Source: Leptolyngbya sp. O-77
Lineage (GTDB): Bacteria; Cyanobacteriota; Cyanobacteriia; Elainellales; Elainellaceae
NCBI RefSeq assembly: GCF_001548395.1
Contig: NZ_AP017367.1
Coordinates: forward strand, 2,765,001-2,829,000
Direction of reading: 5' to 3'
DNA length: 64,000 nt
Below, piece by piece: positions 9,725 to 19,056 of this stretch. Under the pieces are notes generated by a model. It was given only the letters and a program-made list of their open reading frames with translations. It was not told the origin of the DNA and searched no databases. The position numbers and the translations under genes are program-made. Position 1 is the first letter of the stretch, and every line of letters begins with the position of its first letter.

Positions 9725-10555
9725 ATGCAAGATCGGTTCCTTCGAGCGCTAGTTCTTTACTTGGTTTTGACGGTCTTGTTTGGCATCTTGGAACGCTTTT
9801 TTGCGAGTATTCCTGAGCAACCCAGATTTCGACGGGGCTATTGGCTGGATAGCTTTTATTGGTTCCTAACGCCGATGGTGATTCAGGTTCTCAGCATGGG
9901 GGCGATCGCCCTATGCCTCCTGCCCGTGTACCTGCTATTGGGGCGATCGCTCGACTGGCAAAGCGTGCTGACGGGCTACGGCTGGGCGGCGCAACTGCCG
10001 CTGTGGGTGCAGGGCTTGATTATGATTGTGGTGGGCGACGGCATCGGCTATTGGACGCATCGCTTGCAACACGCCGAGCCGCTATGGGATTATCACGCCG
10101 TCCACCACAGCGCGGAAACGATGGACTGGCTGACGGCGGTGCGGCTGCACCCGGTGAATGACATCATCTCGCGGGTGTGTCAGGCATCGCCGCTGCTGAT
10201 TCTGGGCTTTTCGCCCGTGGCTGTTGAAATGTACACCATTTTCCTGTCTAGCTACGTGGCGCTGATTCATGCCAACGTTCGCTGGACCTATGGCCCGCTG
10301 GGGTATCTCATCTCCAGCCCTGCCTTTCACCGCTGGCACCACACACGAGAAGAAGCCGGACTGGGCTGCAATTTTGCGGGGCTATTTCCGATCTACGACC
10401 TGATGTTTGACACTTTCTATCTGCCCCAGGGACAGCAGCCCCACAATTTTGGCATTTGTGGCAAGCCAATTCCCGAAAACCTGGGAGCGCATTTGCTCTA
10501 CCCGCTGCGGCGGTGGCTGGGCAGATCGAATCGCAGTCAGCCGAACGAGGTCTAG
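9725..10555 (+). CDS. Fatty acid hydroxylase / sterol desaturase family protein
   Basis: A 276-residue integral membrane di-iron enzyme. Its three histidine clusters are present in order: HRLQH (about residue 114), HAVHH (about 126) and HRWHH (about 205). Four or so membrane helices surround them. Members hydroxylate or desaturate lipids, sterols or carotenoids; the exact substrate is not readable. It is transcribed divergently from the amidohydrolase, with about 147 bases between starts that must hold both promoters. A palindromic tandem repeat array follows directly after its stop. Confidence 0.85.
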   Translation: MQDRFLRALVLYLVLTVLFGILERFFASIPEQPRFRRGYWLDSFYWFLTPMVIQVLSMGAIALCLLPVYLLLGRSLDWQSVLTGYGWAAQLPLWVQGLIMIVVGDGIGYWTHRLQHAEPLWDYHAVHHSAETMDWLTAVRLHPVNDIISRVCQASPLLILGFSPVAVEMYTIFLSSYVALIHANVRWTYGPLGYLISSPAFHRWHHTREEAGLGCNFAGLFPIYDLMFDTFYLPQGQQPHNFGICGKPIPENLGAHLLYPLRRWLGRSNRSQPNEV

Positions 10556-10570
10556 TGCTGCGTCAACGTT

Positions 10571-10710
10571 AGAAATTAGGGTTTGTAGTGAGCGCTTTAG
10601 CGCTAAAGCAGAAATTAGGGTTTGTAGTGAGCGCTTTAGCGCTAAAGCAGAAATTAGGGTTTGTAGTGAGCGCTTTAGCGCTAAAGCGCCGACTACGAAC
10701 TGAGGGGTCA
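10571..10710. repeat. Three tandem 39-bp units with palindromic core
   Basis: Three identical 39-base units lie at 10571-10609, 10610-10648 and 10649-10687. Each contains the perfect palindrome GCTTTAGCGCTAAAGC. After the last unit, CGCCGACTACGAAC (10687-10700) is nearly the inverse of the repeated GTTTGTAGTGAGCG, so the final copy can fold into a long hairpin of about 42 bases. This looks like a cyanobacterial REP/MITE-type palindrome whose left part was amplified in tandem. It may also act as a terminator for the hydroxylase gene; that is inference. Confidence 0.85.
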
Positions 10711-10822
10711 ACCCTAGAATTAGGCTTGGACAAAGCACTAAGGTTTGATTTTGGAGTTTAGATTGGCAATTTTGGATTGTCAGACCGGGGGCTTGCGAGG
10801 CGTTTAGCGATCTCTCGCAGCG

Positions 10823-11533
10823 CTACAGGGCATCTGGGTCGATGCCCAGTTCTCGGAGCTTTGTGGCGAGGCGATCGCCCCGCTGCTGCTCCATATCTGC
10901 CCGCTGTTGTTCTATCCGCGCTGCTTCTTCGGGCGTGGGCACTAGGCTGCCGTCGGGTCGAAAAAACCGAAGCTGTTCGTCGTGAACACCCAGAAATAGC
11001 TGAAGCTGGTCGCTCCATCGCCGCCCCTGGTCGTTGGGCGCAATCGGCTCGTAGCGTCCGCGTACCAGCGAAAATCCTTCAAACTCAAGGCTGACAGGAT
11101 CAAACCAGAAATATTCCAGCGTCCGAAAGGTGTCTTGATAAATCTCCTTTTTTAGCCCCCGATCCACGCTGGCGGTCGAGTCCGACAGCAATTCCACAAT
11201 CACGTTGGGATATTTGCCGTCTTCTTCCCACAACGTCCAACTTTTGCGCGGGCGGCGCTCGGTTCCCAGCACGACAAAAAAGTCCGGCCCGCAAAAATCC
11301 TCAGACTTGCGCTGGTTGGGGCTGTAGTAGATTGTCAGGTTGCCTGCGGCGAAGTAGTCGGTGCGGTCTTGCCAGAGCCAGTTGAGGGAGGTCAGCAAGA
11401 GAATGAGCTGCTGAAGATGCAGTGAGCTTTCTAAGGGCGGTTCGTGGCTGGAGAGATTGCCCAGCGGGACGATTAACGGCGGGTCGAGTTGGGGTTGCTC
11501 AATGGCGGGGTCTTGATCTTTGGCAACCGACAT
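10823..11533 (-). CDS. Uma2 family PD-(D/E)XK nuclease-fold protein (DUF820)
   Basis: A 236-residue member of the Uma2/DUF820 family, which is greatly expanded in cyanobacteria. The nuclease-fold core is visible as GPDFFVVLG followed by PNVIVELLSDSTASVDRG, giving the D...E-x-L pattern. Then come the family's KxxxY (KKEIYQDTFRTLEYFWFD) and the C-terminal LQLFLGVHDEQLRFF segment. A basic/acidic coiled tail (PEEAARIEQQRADMEQQ) closes the protein. The biological role of the family is unknown. The preferred start is ATG at 11533 (MSVAKDQ); the frame is open to 11614. Confidence 0.85.
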   Translation of the reverse strand: MSVAKDQDPAIEQPQLDPPLIVPLGNLSSHEPPLESSLHLQQLILLLTSLNWLWQDRTDYFAAGNLTIYYSPNQRKSEDFCGPDFFVVLGTERRPRKSWTLWEEDGKYPNVIVELLSDSTASVDRGLKKEIYQDTFRTLEYFWFDPVSLEFEGFSLVRGRYEPIAPNDQGRRWSDQLQLFLGVHDEQLRFFRPDGSLVPTPEEAARIEQQRADMEQQRGDRLATKLRELGIDPDAL

Positions 11534-11760
11534 GATGAGAGGGGCAAGGGGATGGCGTTCAGTGTAGCGTTCAGAGGGTTGGGATGGTGTAGGGGGGGCG
11601 AGTTGCAGCCGCAAGCCTTACCGAAAACCTTAAAGGAACGTGTAGGGTCTGTCACAGGAGACAGCAAAACCCGTATGGTTTTTGAATAGCCTGATTGCTG
11701 CTTTGAATAGTCAGCGATCAAATTGCGATAGATAGTCCACCGACTGCACCCCAAGACCGT

Positions 11761-13728
11761 ATGTCAAATCCCACGATTGAATCTATCCTGCACGAAGACC
11801 GCCAGTTTTTGCCGCCTGCCGCGTTTTCTCAGCAGGCGCATATCAAGACGCTGGAAGAATACGAGCAGCTTTATGAACGGGCAGCGGCCGACCCGCAAAA
11901 GTTTTGGGCGGAGCTGGCGCAAAGGAACTGCACTGGTGAGAAGTGGCAGACGGTGCTGGATTGGCAGCCGCCCTTTGCCAAATGGTTTGTGGGTGGCAAG
12001 ATTAATATCTCCTATAACTGTCTCGATCGCCACTTAACGACCTGGCGCAAGAACAAGGCGGCGCTGATCTGGGAGGGCGAACCGGGCGACTCGCGCACGC
12101 TCACCTATGCCCAACTGCATCGTGAGGTTTGCCAGTTTGCCAATGTGCTGAAGCAACTGGGCGCGAAAAAAGGCGATGTGATCGGGATCTATATGCCGAT
12201 GATTCCCGAAGCGGCGATCGCCATGCTGGCCTGTGCCCGCATTGGTGCGCCCCATACGGTCGTCTTTGGCGGGTTTAGCGCAGAAGCGTTGCGCGATCGC
12301 CTGAATGATGGCCAAGCCAAGCTCGTAATCACGGCAGACGGCGGCTGGCGCAAAGATGCCATCGTGCCGCTGAAGGAGCAGGTGGACAAGGCGCTGGAGG
12401 GCGGGGTCTGCCCCAGCGTGGACAATGTGCTGGTGGTGGAGCGCACAAAGCAAAAGGTGCATATGCAGGCGGGGCGCGACCACTGGTGGCATGACCTGCG
12501 CCAGGGCGTGTCGGCGGATTGCCCTGCGGAGCCGATGGACAGCGAAGACCTGCTGTTTGTCCTCTACACCTCCGGCAGCACGGGCAAGCCGAAGGGCGTG
12601 GTTCACACGACCGCTGGCTACAACCTCTACACCCACATGACGACCAAGTGGATCTTTGACCTGCAAGATACCGATATGTATTGGTGTACGGCCGACGTGG
12701 GCTGGATTACGGGGCACAGCTACATTGTCTACGGGCCGCTCTCGAACGGGGCGACAACGGTGATGTATGAGGGTGCGCCACGGGCATCGAATCCGGGCTG
12801 CTTTTGGGACGTGATCGAGAAATATGGCGTGACGATTTTCTACACCGCGCCGACGGCGATCCGCGCCTTTATCAAGATGGGCGAACACCATCCCCGCGCC
12901 CGCAATCTGTCGTCGCTGCGGCTATTGGGCACGGTGGGCGAGCCGATCAACCCGGAAGCGTGGATGTGGTATCATAGCGTCATCGGTGGCGAGCGCTGCC
13001 CGATTGTGGATACCTGGTGGCAGACGGAGACGGGGGGGATTATGATTACGCCGCTGCCAGGGGCGATCGCCACCAAGCCCGGTTCTGCGACGCGCCCGTT
13101 CCCCGGCATTCTGGCCGACGTAGTGGATTTGGAGGGCAATCCCGTCCCTGCGAACGAAGGTGGCTATCTGGTGGTGAAGCACCCCTGGCCGTCCATGATG
13201 CGGACGGTCTACGGCGACGACGATCGCTTCCGCCGCACCTACTGGGAGCATATCCCCCCCAAAGATGGTCAGTATCTCTACTTTGCAGGCGACGGCGCAC
13301 GCAAGGATGAGGACGGCTATTTCTGGGTGATGGGCCGGGTGGACGATGTGATCAGCGTGTCGGGGCATCGCCTGGGCACGATGGAAATCGAGTCGGCGCT
13401 GGTGTCGCATCCGGCGGTGGCAGAAGCTGCTGTGGTAGGTAAACCAGACGAGATCAAGGGCGAAGACATCGTGGCGTTTGTGTCTTTGGAAAGCAACGTC
13501 ACGCCCAGTGAAGAACTGGTTGCCGAACTGAAGCAGCACGTTGTAGCGGAAATTGGTGCGCTGGCCCGCCCTGGCGAGATCCGCTTTAGCGATGCTTTGC
13601 CCAAGACGCGCTCAGGGAAGATCATGCGGCGACTGCTGCGATCGCTCGCGGCGGGCCAGGAAATCTCTGGCGACACCTCCACGCTAGAAGATCGCTCGGT
13701 GCTGGATAGGCTACGGGAAGGTGCGTAG
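11761..13728 (+). CDS. acs: Acetyl-CoA synthetase
   Basis: A 655-residue AMP-forming acetate:CoA ligase, the normal length for Acs. The N-terminal ACAS segment (ADPQKFWAELAQR) is followed by the adenylate-forming P-loop YTSGSTGKPKG (about residue 268), GEPINPEAWMWY, the ATP-site TWWQTETGG and the hinge/C-terminal segment GHRLGTMEIESAL. The catalytic, regulatable lysine lies in PKTRSGKIMRRLLR (about residue 613-625). It activates acetate to acetyl-CoA in the cytosol. It is monocistronic here and no regulatory partner gene (acetyltransferase or deacetylase) is adjacent. Confidence 0.97.
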   Translation: MSNPTIESILHEDRQFLPPAAFSQQAHIKTLEEYEQLYERAAADPQKFWAELAQRNCTGEKWQTVLDWQPPFAKWFVGGKINISYNCLDRHLTTWRKNKAALIWEGEPGDSRTLTYAQLHREVCQFANVLKQLGAKKGDVIGIYMPMIPEAAIAMLACARIGAPHTVVFGGFSAEALRDRLNDGQAKLVITADGGWRKDAIVPLKEQVDKALEGGVCPSVDNVLVVERTKQKVHMQAGRDHWWHDLRQGVSADCPAEPMDSEDLLFVLYTSGSTGKPKGVVHTTAGYNLYTHMTTKWIFDLQDTDMYWCTADVGWITGHSYIVYGPLSNGATTVMYEGAPRASNPGCFWDVIEKYGVTIFYTAPTAIRAFIKMGEHHPRARNLSSLRLLGTVGEPINPEAWMWYHSVIGGERCPIVDTWWQTETGGIMITPLPGAIATKPGSATRPFPGILADVVDLEGNPVPANEGGYLVVKHPWPSMMRTVYGDDDRFRRTYWEHIPPKDGQYLYFAGDGARKDEDGYFWVMGRVDDVISVSGHRLGTMEIESALVSHPAVAEAAVVGKPDEIKGEDIVAFVSLESNVTPSEELVAELKQHVVAEIGALARPGEIRFSDALPKTRSGKIMRRLLRSLAAGQEISGDTSTLEDRSVLDRLREGA

Positions 13729-14017
13729 AGCAGAATCTCGACATAAAACTCTATCAGCGCAACTTCTACTACAACTTCTACTAAAAGTATCCTGCCGTAC
13801 CTGGCCAAGAGCTTATCTAGTTCAATTTCACTCGATAGAGTTTGGGACGCTTTGAGGATAGTTGTCAATCAAATCGAGTGAGGCAGAGATGCCAGCGCTG
13901 CTGGAACTAGAGGAATAAGTTCCTGGCGAAATTTGAGTAAGAGAGGAAGGTGCAAAAACAGTTTCAGTTGTTGCTATAGGTAAATTTTGCGGTCGTGAGA
14001 CCGACCCAAGTAGTTGA

Positions 14018-14557
14018 GGTCAGCAGGTTACGGGCGTTTTCTTTACGGGTGGCAATCAGGCCCGCATTACAGAGTGTCTGAAAGACACCGAGCTAGATGC
14101 GGCGCTCCACCAGCGGTTTGCCGAAGGGGTGGTGATCGCCGGAACCAGTGCCGGAGCCGCGATGATGCCCGACATGATGATTGTGGAAGGAGAAGGCGAG
14201 AGCAATCCCCGTCCCGAATCTGCCAAGATGGATCGCGGCATGGGCTTCTTTCCGGGCGTGGTGATCGACCAGCACTTTGCCCAGCGCGGCCGGATTGGTC
14301 GCTTGCTGTCGGCTGTGGCGCAACAGCCAGCCATTCTGGGGTTTGGCATTGACGAAAACACGGCGATTGTGATCAATGCCCACGAAGTCGAGATAATTGG
14401 CGAAGGATCGGTCACCATCGTCGATGTGTCGGAGCTAACGCACAACAACGTGGATGAACTGCTGATGGATGAACCACTGGCCCTCTGCGGCGCAAAGCTG
14501 CACATTTTGCCACACGGCTATCGGTTTAATCTGGATACTCGTTCTTGCGTTTGCTAG
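14018..14557 (+). pseudogene. N-terminally truncated cyanophycinase
   Basis: About 179 codons match the C-terminal two thirds of cyanophycinase, the S51-family peptidase that degrades cyanophycin to dipeptides. The segment begins at GVFFTGGNQARIT. It retains the nucleophile motif GTSAGAAMM, then VVIDQHFAQRGRIGRLL, GFGIDENTA and the C-terminal ALCGAKLHILPHGY. The first 80-100 residues of the family are absent: an in-frame TGA stands at 14015-14017 and the 290 bases upstream show no similarity. No start codon with a ribosome-binding site is well placed, although GTG at 14129 could start a shorter product lacking the substrate-binding N-terminus. The downstream gene is convergent. I call it a remnant. 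Confidence 0.85.
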
Positions 14558-14642
14558 GGACGGGCGATCGCCTCCAGGCCACGCACCAGTTCAGGCCCTC
14601 GAACTTGACCGTGCCTGCCTCCAGGCGACCTTTCCCATTGGG

Positions 14643-17600
14643 CTACTTTGCAACTCCAAACCCACCGCCCCCCGGCGTTTCGATTACCAGCGCATCCTCC
14701 GCGTGCATTTGCACCTCGGCGCAACTGGTCAAGTCTTCGCGGCGGCCGTCTTCCCGATCCACCCAGTTGCGTCCGGTTGCGCCGGGTTCGCCGCCTGCCA
14801 GCCCGAAGGGCGCGACCTGGCGAGAACTGGAGAGAATCGCGGCAGTCATGGGTTCGCGAAACTCGATCTCGCGAATTACGCCGTTGCCGCCGCGATGCCG
14901 CCCTGCGCCGCCGCTGTTGGAGCGAATCTCGAACCGACGCAGCAGCACAGGGAAGCGCCATTCCAGCACTTCGGGGTCAGTGAGGCGCGAGTTGGTCATG
15001 TGGGTCTGCACGGCATCGGTGCCGTCGAAGTCGGGGCCTGCGCCAGAGCCGCCGCAGATGGTTTCGTAGTACTGATACTTTTCGTTGCCAAAGGTGAGAT
15101 TGTTCATTGTGCCCTGACTGGCAGCAAGGACCCCCAGTGCCCCGTAGAGACAGTTGGCGATCGCCTGCGACGTTTCTACATTGCCTGCCACCACTGCGGC
15201 AGGGTATTTGGGATTCAGTAGACAGCCTTCCGGCACGACAATTTCCAATGGTTTCAAGCAACCTGCATTCAGCGGAATGTCAGCATCGACCAGCGTGCGA
15301 AATACGTACAGCACGACGGCTTTGCAAATGGCCAGCGGCGCGTTGAAGTTATTCGCCTGCTGGGGCGATGTGCCTGTAAAGTCAATGCAAGCGGAACGTT
15401 CTTGAGGATTCAGGGCGATCGCCACCTGAAGGTGCTCTCCATTATCCAGCAGGTAGGTAAACTGACGGTTCAACATCCTCATATCACCGTTCGGCTGAAC
15501 CTGCCGACTTAGGTTCACAATTACCTGTCGAACAGATTCCTCGGCGTTGTCCTGAACATGCTGCATATAATCCTGCACGATATCTAACCCGTAGTGGGCA
15601 ACCATGCGGTGAAGTTCCCGCACGCCGCGCTCATTGGCGGCCACCTGCGCCTGCAAATCTGCTAGATTTTGCGCCAGATTTCGGACTGGATAAGATCCGG
15701 TTGTTAGGATTTCTGACATCTCTGCTTCGCGAAATTGTCCGTTTTCCACCAGCAACACGTTATCCAGCAGCACGCCTTCTTGCTCAATGTGGGTGCTGTT
15801 GGGCGGCATGGAACCGGGCGTGATGCCGCCGATGTCGGCGTGGTGGCCGCGAGAGGCAACGTAGAAGAGGGGAGTCGAGGAAGCGGCTTCTGCATTTGGG
15901 TTCATCGGCTGAAACACAGGCGTAATCACCGTGATATCGGGCAAATGCGTGCCGCCGTTGTAGGGATTGTTGGACACGTATACATCACCGGGTTTAATCG
16001 CATTGCCCCTAGCGGCAATGAGGGCGCGGACGTTTTCGCTCATGGAGCCGAGGTGAACCGGGATGTGGGGCGCGTTGGCAACGAGCTGGCCCTGTTGATC
16101 AAAGATGGCGCAGGAAAAATCTAGCCGTTCCTTGATGTTGACCGAGTAGCTGGTGTTTTGTAGTGTGATACCCATCTCTTCGGCGATCGCCATAAACAGG
16201 TTATTGAAGATTTCCAGCATCACCGGATCAGGCGAACCAGAGGCAGAATGGGTTGCGAGAGGGAAATCGGCTCCAGACTCTTCTTGCGTCCTGCTGTCAT
16301 CATATTTCTTGAGAATTAGCATTCCACCAGACGTGAGTTCTGCCATCCATCCAGGCTCAACGACATTGGTACTGGTGGGTTCGATGATCAGGGCTGGGCC
16401 TATCAGGCGATCGCCCTCCCGCAGGTCTTGCCGCTGATACACGGGCGCGTCGTAGGTGATGCCGCCTGTGTGCATGGAAACCGTGGCGATCGCGGTTGTG
16501 TTTTGAGCAAAATCTGTCTTGAGGTCATTCACTCCGTCTGGTTTTGACGGTTCTACCCTTGTAATCTCAGAAGCGTGAATTGCTTCTACGGAAACAGCCT
16601 CAACGATCAGCGGTTTGTGTTCCATTGTGAATCCATAGCGCTGTCGATAGAGCCGTGAAAATGCATCTCGCATATCGTTGAGACTGGCGTATTCTACAAT
16701 CAGCGCAGAATCTGTTCCTTCGTACCGCAGGTGAACCTTAGGACGAATCTCCACCTGCGTGTCTGTGTGCAGGGGGGTGTCTGATGCGGCGGCGATGCCC
16801 TGCTGCTGGAGATCTCGGCGGGCGGCGATCGCCAATTCCTGCAACACGCGCTCTATCTCTGGTCGCTGGGCATCCGTGAGGGGGGCTTCTATCGCCTGCT
16901 CGCGAATTGTCGTCACGTCCGCTAGCCCAATGCCGTAGGCCGAGAGAACGCCCGCATAGGGATGCAGAAAAATTTGCGAGATGCCCAGCGATTCGGCAAT
17001 CCGGCAGGCATGTTGCCCACCCGCGCCGCCAAAGCAGCAGAGGGTGTATTCGGTAATGTCGTAACCGCGCTGAATGGAGATTTTTTTGATGGCGCTGGCC
17101 ATTTTTTCGATGGCGATCGCCAGAAATCCTTCAGCCACCTGTTCGGGCAATTGCGCGTCGCCAGTACGGGTTCCAATCTCCGCCGCCAGTGCCGTGAATT
17201 TCTCCCGCACCACTGCGGCATCTAGCGGCAGATTTCCCTCCGGGCCAAAGACCGCTGGAAAAAACTGCGGCTGAATCTTACCCAACATCACGTTGCAATC
17301 GGTCACTGTCAGTGGGCCACCCTTGCGGTAGCAGGCAGGCCCCGGATGTGCGCCTGCGGAAGCCGGCCCCACGCGATATCGCGCCCCATCAAACTGGCAA
17401 ATCGAGCCGCCACCCGCCGCCACCGTATGAATCGCCATCATCGGGGCCCGCAGCCGCACGCCTGCCACCTCGGTTTCAAAGGTGCGTTCATACTCGCCGC
17501 TAAAGTGCGACACGTCCGTAGAGGTGCCTCCCATGTCAAAGCCTATAATCTTGCTAAAACCCGCTTGCTGGCTGGTTTTGACTGCGCCCACAATGCCGCC

Positions 17601-18419
17601 TGCCGGGCCGGATAAGATACTGTCTTTCCCTTGAAACAGCGCTGCGTCGGTCAAGCCGCCGTTGGACTGCATAAAAAACAGCTTCGGCTGGGGGGAATCG
17701 CCGGAACCTGCCGTAACGCCCAACTCGGCGGCCACTCGATCCACATAGCGCCGCAAAATTGGGGATAAATAGGCATCCACAACCGTTGTATCGCCCCGAC
17801 TCACCAACTTCATCAGCGGGCTGACCTGGTGAGAAACCGACACTTGGGTAAAGCCGATTTGCTGCGCCAGTTCTGCCGCCTGCTGCTCGTGGTCAGGATA
17901 GCGATAGCCGTGCAAGAACACAATCGCGCAACTGCGAATGCCCGCTGTATAGGCATCTTGCAACTCTTCCACCAACCCCGTTTCTAGCGGACGAAACGAA
18001 ATGAGCACCTCGCCTTGGGCGCTGAGGCGTTCGTCTACCTCAATCACGCGCTCGTAGAGCATCTCAGGTAAGATAATTTGTCGTGCAAAGATATTAGGAC
18101 GGTTTTGGTAGCCAATTCGCAGGGCATCCCGAAAGCCTTTGGTGATGAGCAGGAGCGTGCGATCGCCCTGCCGCTCTAGCAGCGCATTTGTCGCCACCGT
18201 CGTGCCCATTTTCACCGTCGCAATCTGCTCAGCAGGAATCGGCGCATCCGGCGGCAGCTCCAGCACATCGCGAATGCCCTGAATCGGCGCATCGGCATAG
18301 CGCTCTGGATTTTCCGACAGCAGCTTATGCACCACCACCCGCCCATCCGGTCGCCGCGCCACGATGTCGGTAAATGTGCCGCCCCGATCAATCCAAAACT
18401 GCCAGCCTTGTGTCGTCAT
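14643..18419 (-). CDS. 5-oxoprolinase (hydantoinase A/B fusion)
   Basis: A 1258-residue fused HyuA-HyuB protein, the usual length for ATP-dependent 5-oxoprolinase. The N-terminal half has the ASKHA-type ATPase motifs WIDRGGTFTDIVA, GTTVATNALLERQG, GFDMGGTSTDVSHF and GGAGGQHACRIAESL. The C-terminal half carries the HyuB domain: DPVMLEIFNNLF, NNPYNGGTHLPD, a metal-binding ASRGHHADIGG, and SGGAGRHRGGNGV. It ends in the family-typical glycine-rich GGGGFGVAK. It converts 5-oxoproline to glutamate with ATP in the gamma-glutamyl cycle; a hydantoinase role cannot be excluded. It stands alone, convergent with the cyanophycinase remnant. Both genes touch amino-acid nitrogen recovery, which may be coincidental. 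Confidence 0.92.
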   Translation of the reverse strand: MTTQGWQFWIDRGGTFTDIVARRPDGRVVVHKLLSENPERYADAPIQGIRDVLELPPDAPIPAEQIATVKMGTTVATNALLERQGDRTLLLITKGFRDALRIGYQNRPNIFARQIILPEMLYERVIEVDERLSAQGEVLISFRPLETGLVEELQDAYTAGIRSCAIVFLHGYRYPDHEQQAAELAQQIGFTQVSVSHQVSPLMKLVSRGDTTVVDAYLSPILRRYVDRVAAELGVTAGSGDSPQPKLFFMQSNGGLTDAALFQGKDSILSGPAGGIVGAVKTSQQAGFSKIIGFDMGGTSTDVSHFSGEYERTFETEVAGVRLRAPMMAIHTVAAGGGSICQFDGARYRVGPASAGAHPGPACYRKGGPLTVTDCNVMLGKIQPQFFPAVFGPEGNLPLDAAVVREKFTALAAEIGTRTGDAQLPEQVAEGFLAIAIEKMASAIKKISIQRGYDITEYTLCCFGGAGGQHACRIAESLGISQIFLHPYAGVLSAYGIGLADVTTIREQAIEAPLTDAQRPEIERVLQELAIAARRDLQQQGIAAASDTPLHTDTQVEIRPKVHLRYEGTDSALIVEYASLNDMRDAFSRLYRQRYGFTMEHKPLIVEAVSVEAIHASEITRVEPSKPDGVNDLKTDFAQNTTAIATVSMHTGGITYDAPVYQRQDLREGDRLIGPALIIEPTSTNVVEPGWMAELTSGGMLILKKYDDSRTQEESGADFPLATHSASGSPDPVMLEIFNNLFMAIAEEMGITLQNTSYSVNIKERLDFSCAIFDQQGQLVANAPHIPVHLGSMSENVRALIAARGNAIKPGDVYVSNNPYNGGTHLPDITVITPVFQPMNPNAEAASSTPLFYVASRGHHADIGGITPGSMPPNSTHIEQEGVLLDNVLLVENGQFREAEMSEILTTGSYPVRNLAQNLADLQAQVAANERGVRELHRMVAHYGLDIVQDYMQHVQDNAEESVRQVIVNLSRQVQPNGDMRMLNRQFTYLLDNGEHLQVAIALNPQERSACIDFTGTSPQQANNFNAPLAICKAVVLYVFRTLVDADIPLNAGCLKPLEIVVPEGCLLNPKYPAAVVAGNVETSQAIANCLYGALGVLAASQGTMNNLTFGNEKYQYYETICGGSGAGPDFDGTDAVQTHMTNSRLTDPEVLEWRFPVLLRRFEIRSNSGGAGRHRGGNGVIREIEFREPMTAAILSSSRQVAPFGLAGGEPGATGRNWVDREDGRREDLTSCAEVQMHAEDALVIETPGGGGFGVAK

Positions 18420-18757
18420 GTCGCGCTCCTTCTGGTAATCGATTCAAACTCACCGTGCCAAGCCAACCGCTTCTTACTTGGCAAGGTGAAGCCAAGATGA
18501 GTGAAAATTTGCAAGCTGCTCTTAGCATCCTCTCATCTCGATCGCTGCCAGTTATGAAAATTGCGGCTCTATGAGCCAAGGTTTTGGCGTGAAACCTCTA
18601 CATGGCAAGAGCTTTAATCTTCTTGACTGTGCCACCGCGAATGCATGACGCTATTGCCCTCCAGTAGTCATTGGCAGATTCCTCTAGTAGACTGTCAATA
18701 CTGATAGATCGCCGTTTGTCTGGGAATTCTGAGATAGTTGCTTTTCCGAATCGTTCT
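18420..18757. other. Divergent intergenic region
   Basis: About 338 bases between the 5-oxoprolinase start and the small coiled-coil gene. It must contain the promoter of each. I see no gene with supporting homology. A minus-strand frame at 18598-18888 reads through part of it but runs antisense through the heptad-repeat gene and has no recognisable domain. Confidence 0.4.
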
Positions 18758-19039
18758 ATGACCTCTGCATCCGACAGCGAACCCACCCTCAGAGACTTGT
18801 CTAACAAGCTGGATCGGCTTTCCAGCGACGTTGGCACCCTTTCTAGCAATGTTGGCACGCTTTCCAGCGACGTTGGCACGCTTTCCAATGACGTTGAAAC
18901 ATTTTCAGGCGATCTGAAAAAATTTGATGAGCGCTTTGCGGATTATCGTCAGGCGACGCAGTGGGTGGTTCAGCTCGCCTTCACGCTGATTGCCAGCGCG
19001 ACGCTCACAGTCATCATTACTTCGGTTTTGCGGAGGTAA
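18758..19039 (+). CDS. Small coiled-coil protein with C-terminal membrane anchor
   Basis: A 93-residue protein. Residues about 10-55 are heptads of the form SDVGTLS repeated three to four times, encoded by near-identical 21-base units (about 18816-18890). They give a parallel coiled coil. A final helix (VVQLAFTLIASATLTVIITSVL) is a single membrane span. Similar small proteins occur widely in cyanobacteria, but I know of no function. The start at 18758 (MTSASDSEPTLRDL) matches the usual N-terminus; the frame is open further upstream. The length of the heptad array is likely to vary between strains by slippage. Confidence 0.7.
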   Translation: MTSASDSEPTLRDLSNKLDRLSSDVGTLSSNVGTLSSDVGTLSNDVETFSGDLKKFDERFADYRQATQWVVQLAFTLIASATLTVIITSVLRR

Positions 19040-19056
19040 GGCCTGCGACTCTCTAC

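Noticed and set aside
13990..14004. Stem-loop CGGTC-GTGA-GACCG before the cyanophycinase remnant
   Set aside because: Five base pairs, no T-run and no gene end nearby; too weak to call a terminator or RNA.
18598..18888. Minus-strand frame encoding about 96 residues
   Set aside because: It runs antisense through the heptad-repeat gene, its repeats mirror that gene's codons, and it has no recognised domain.
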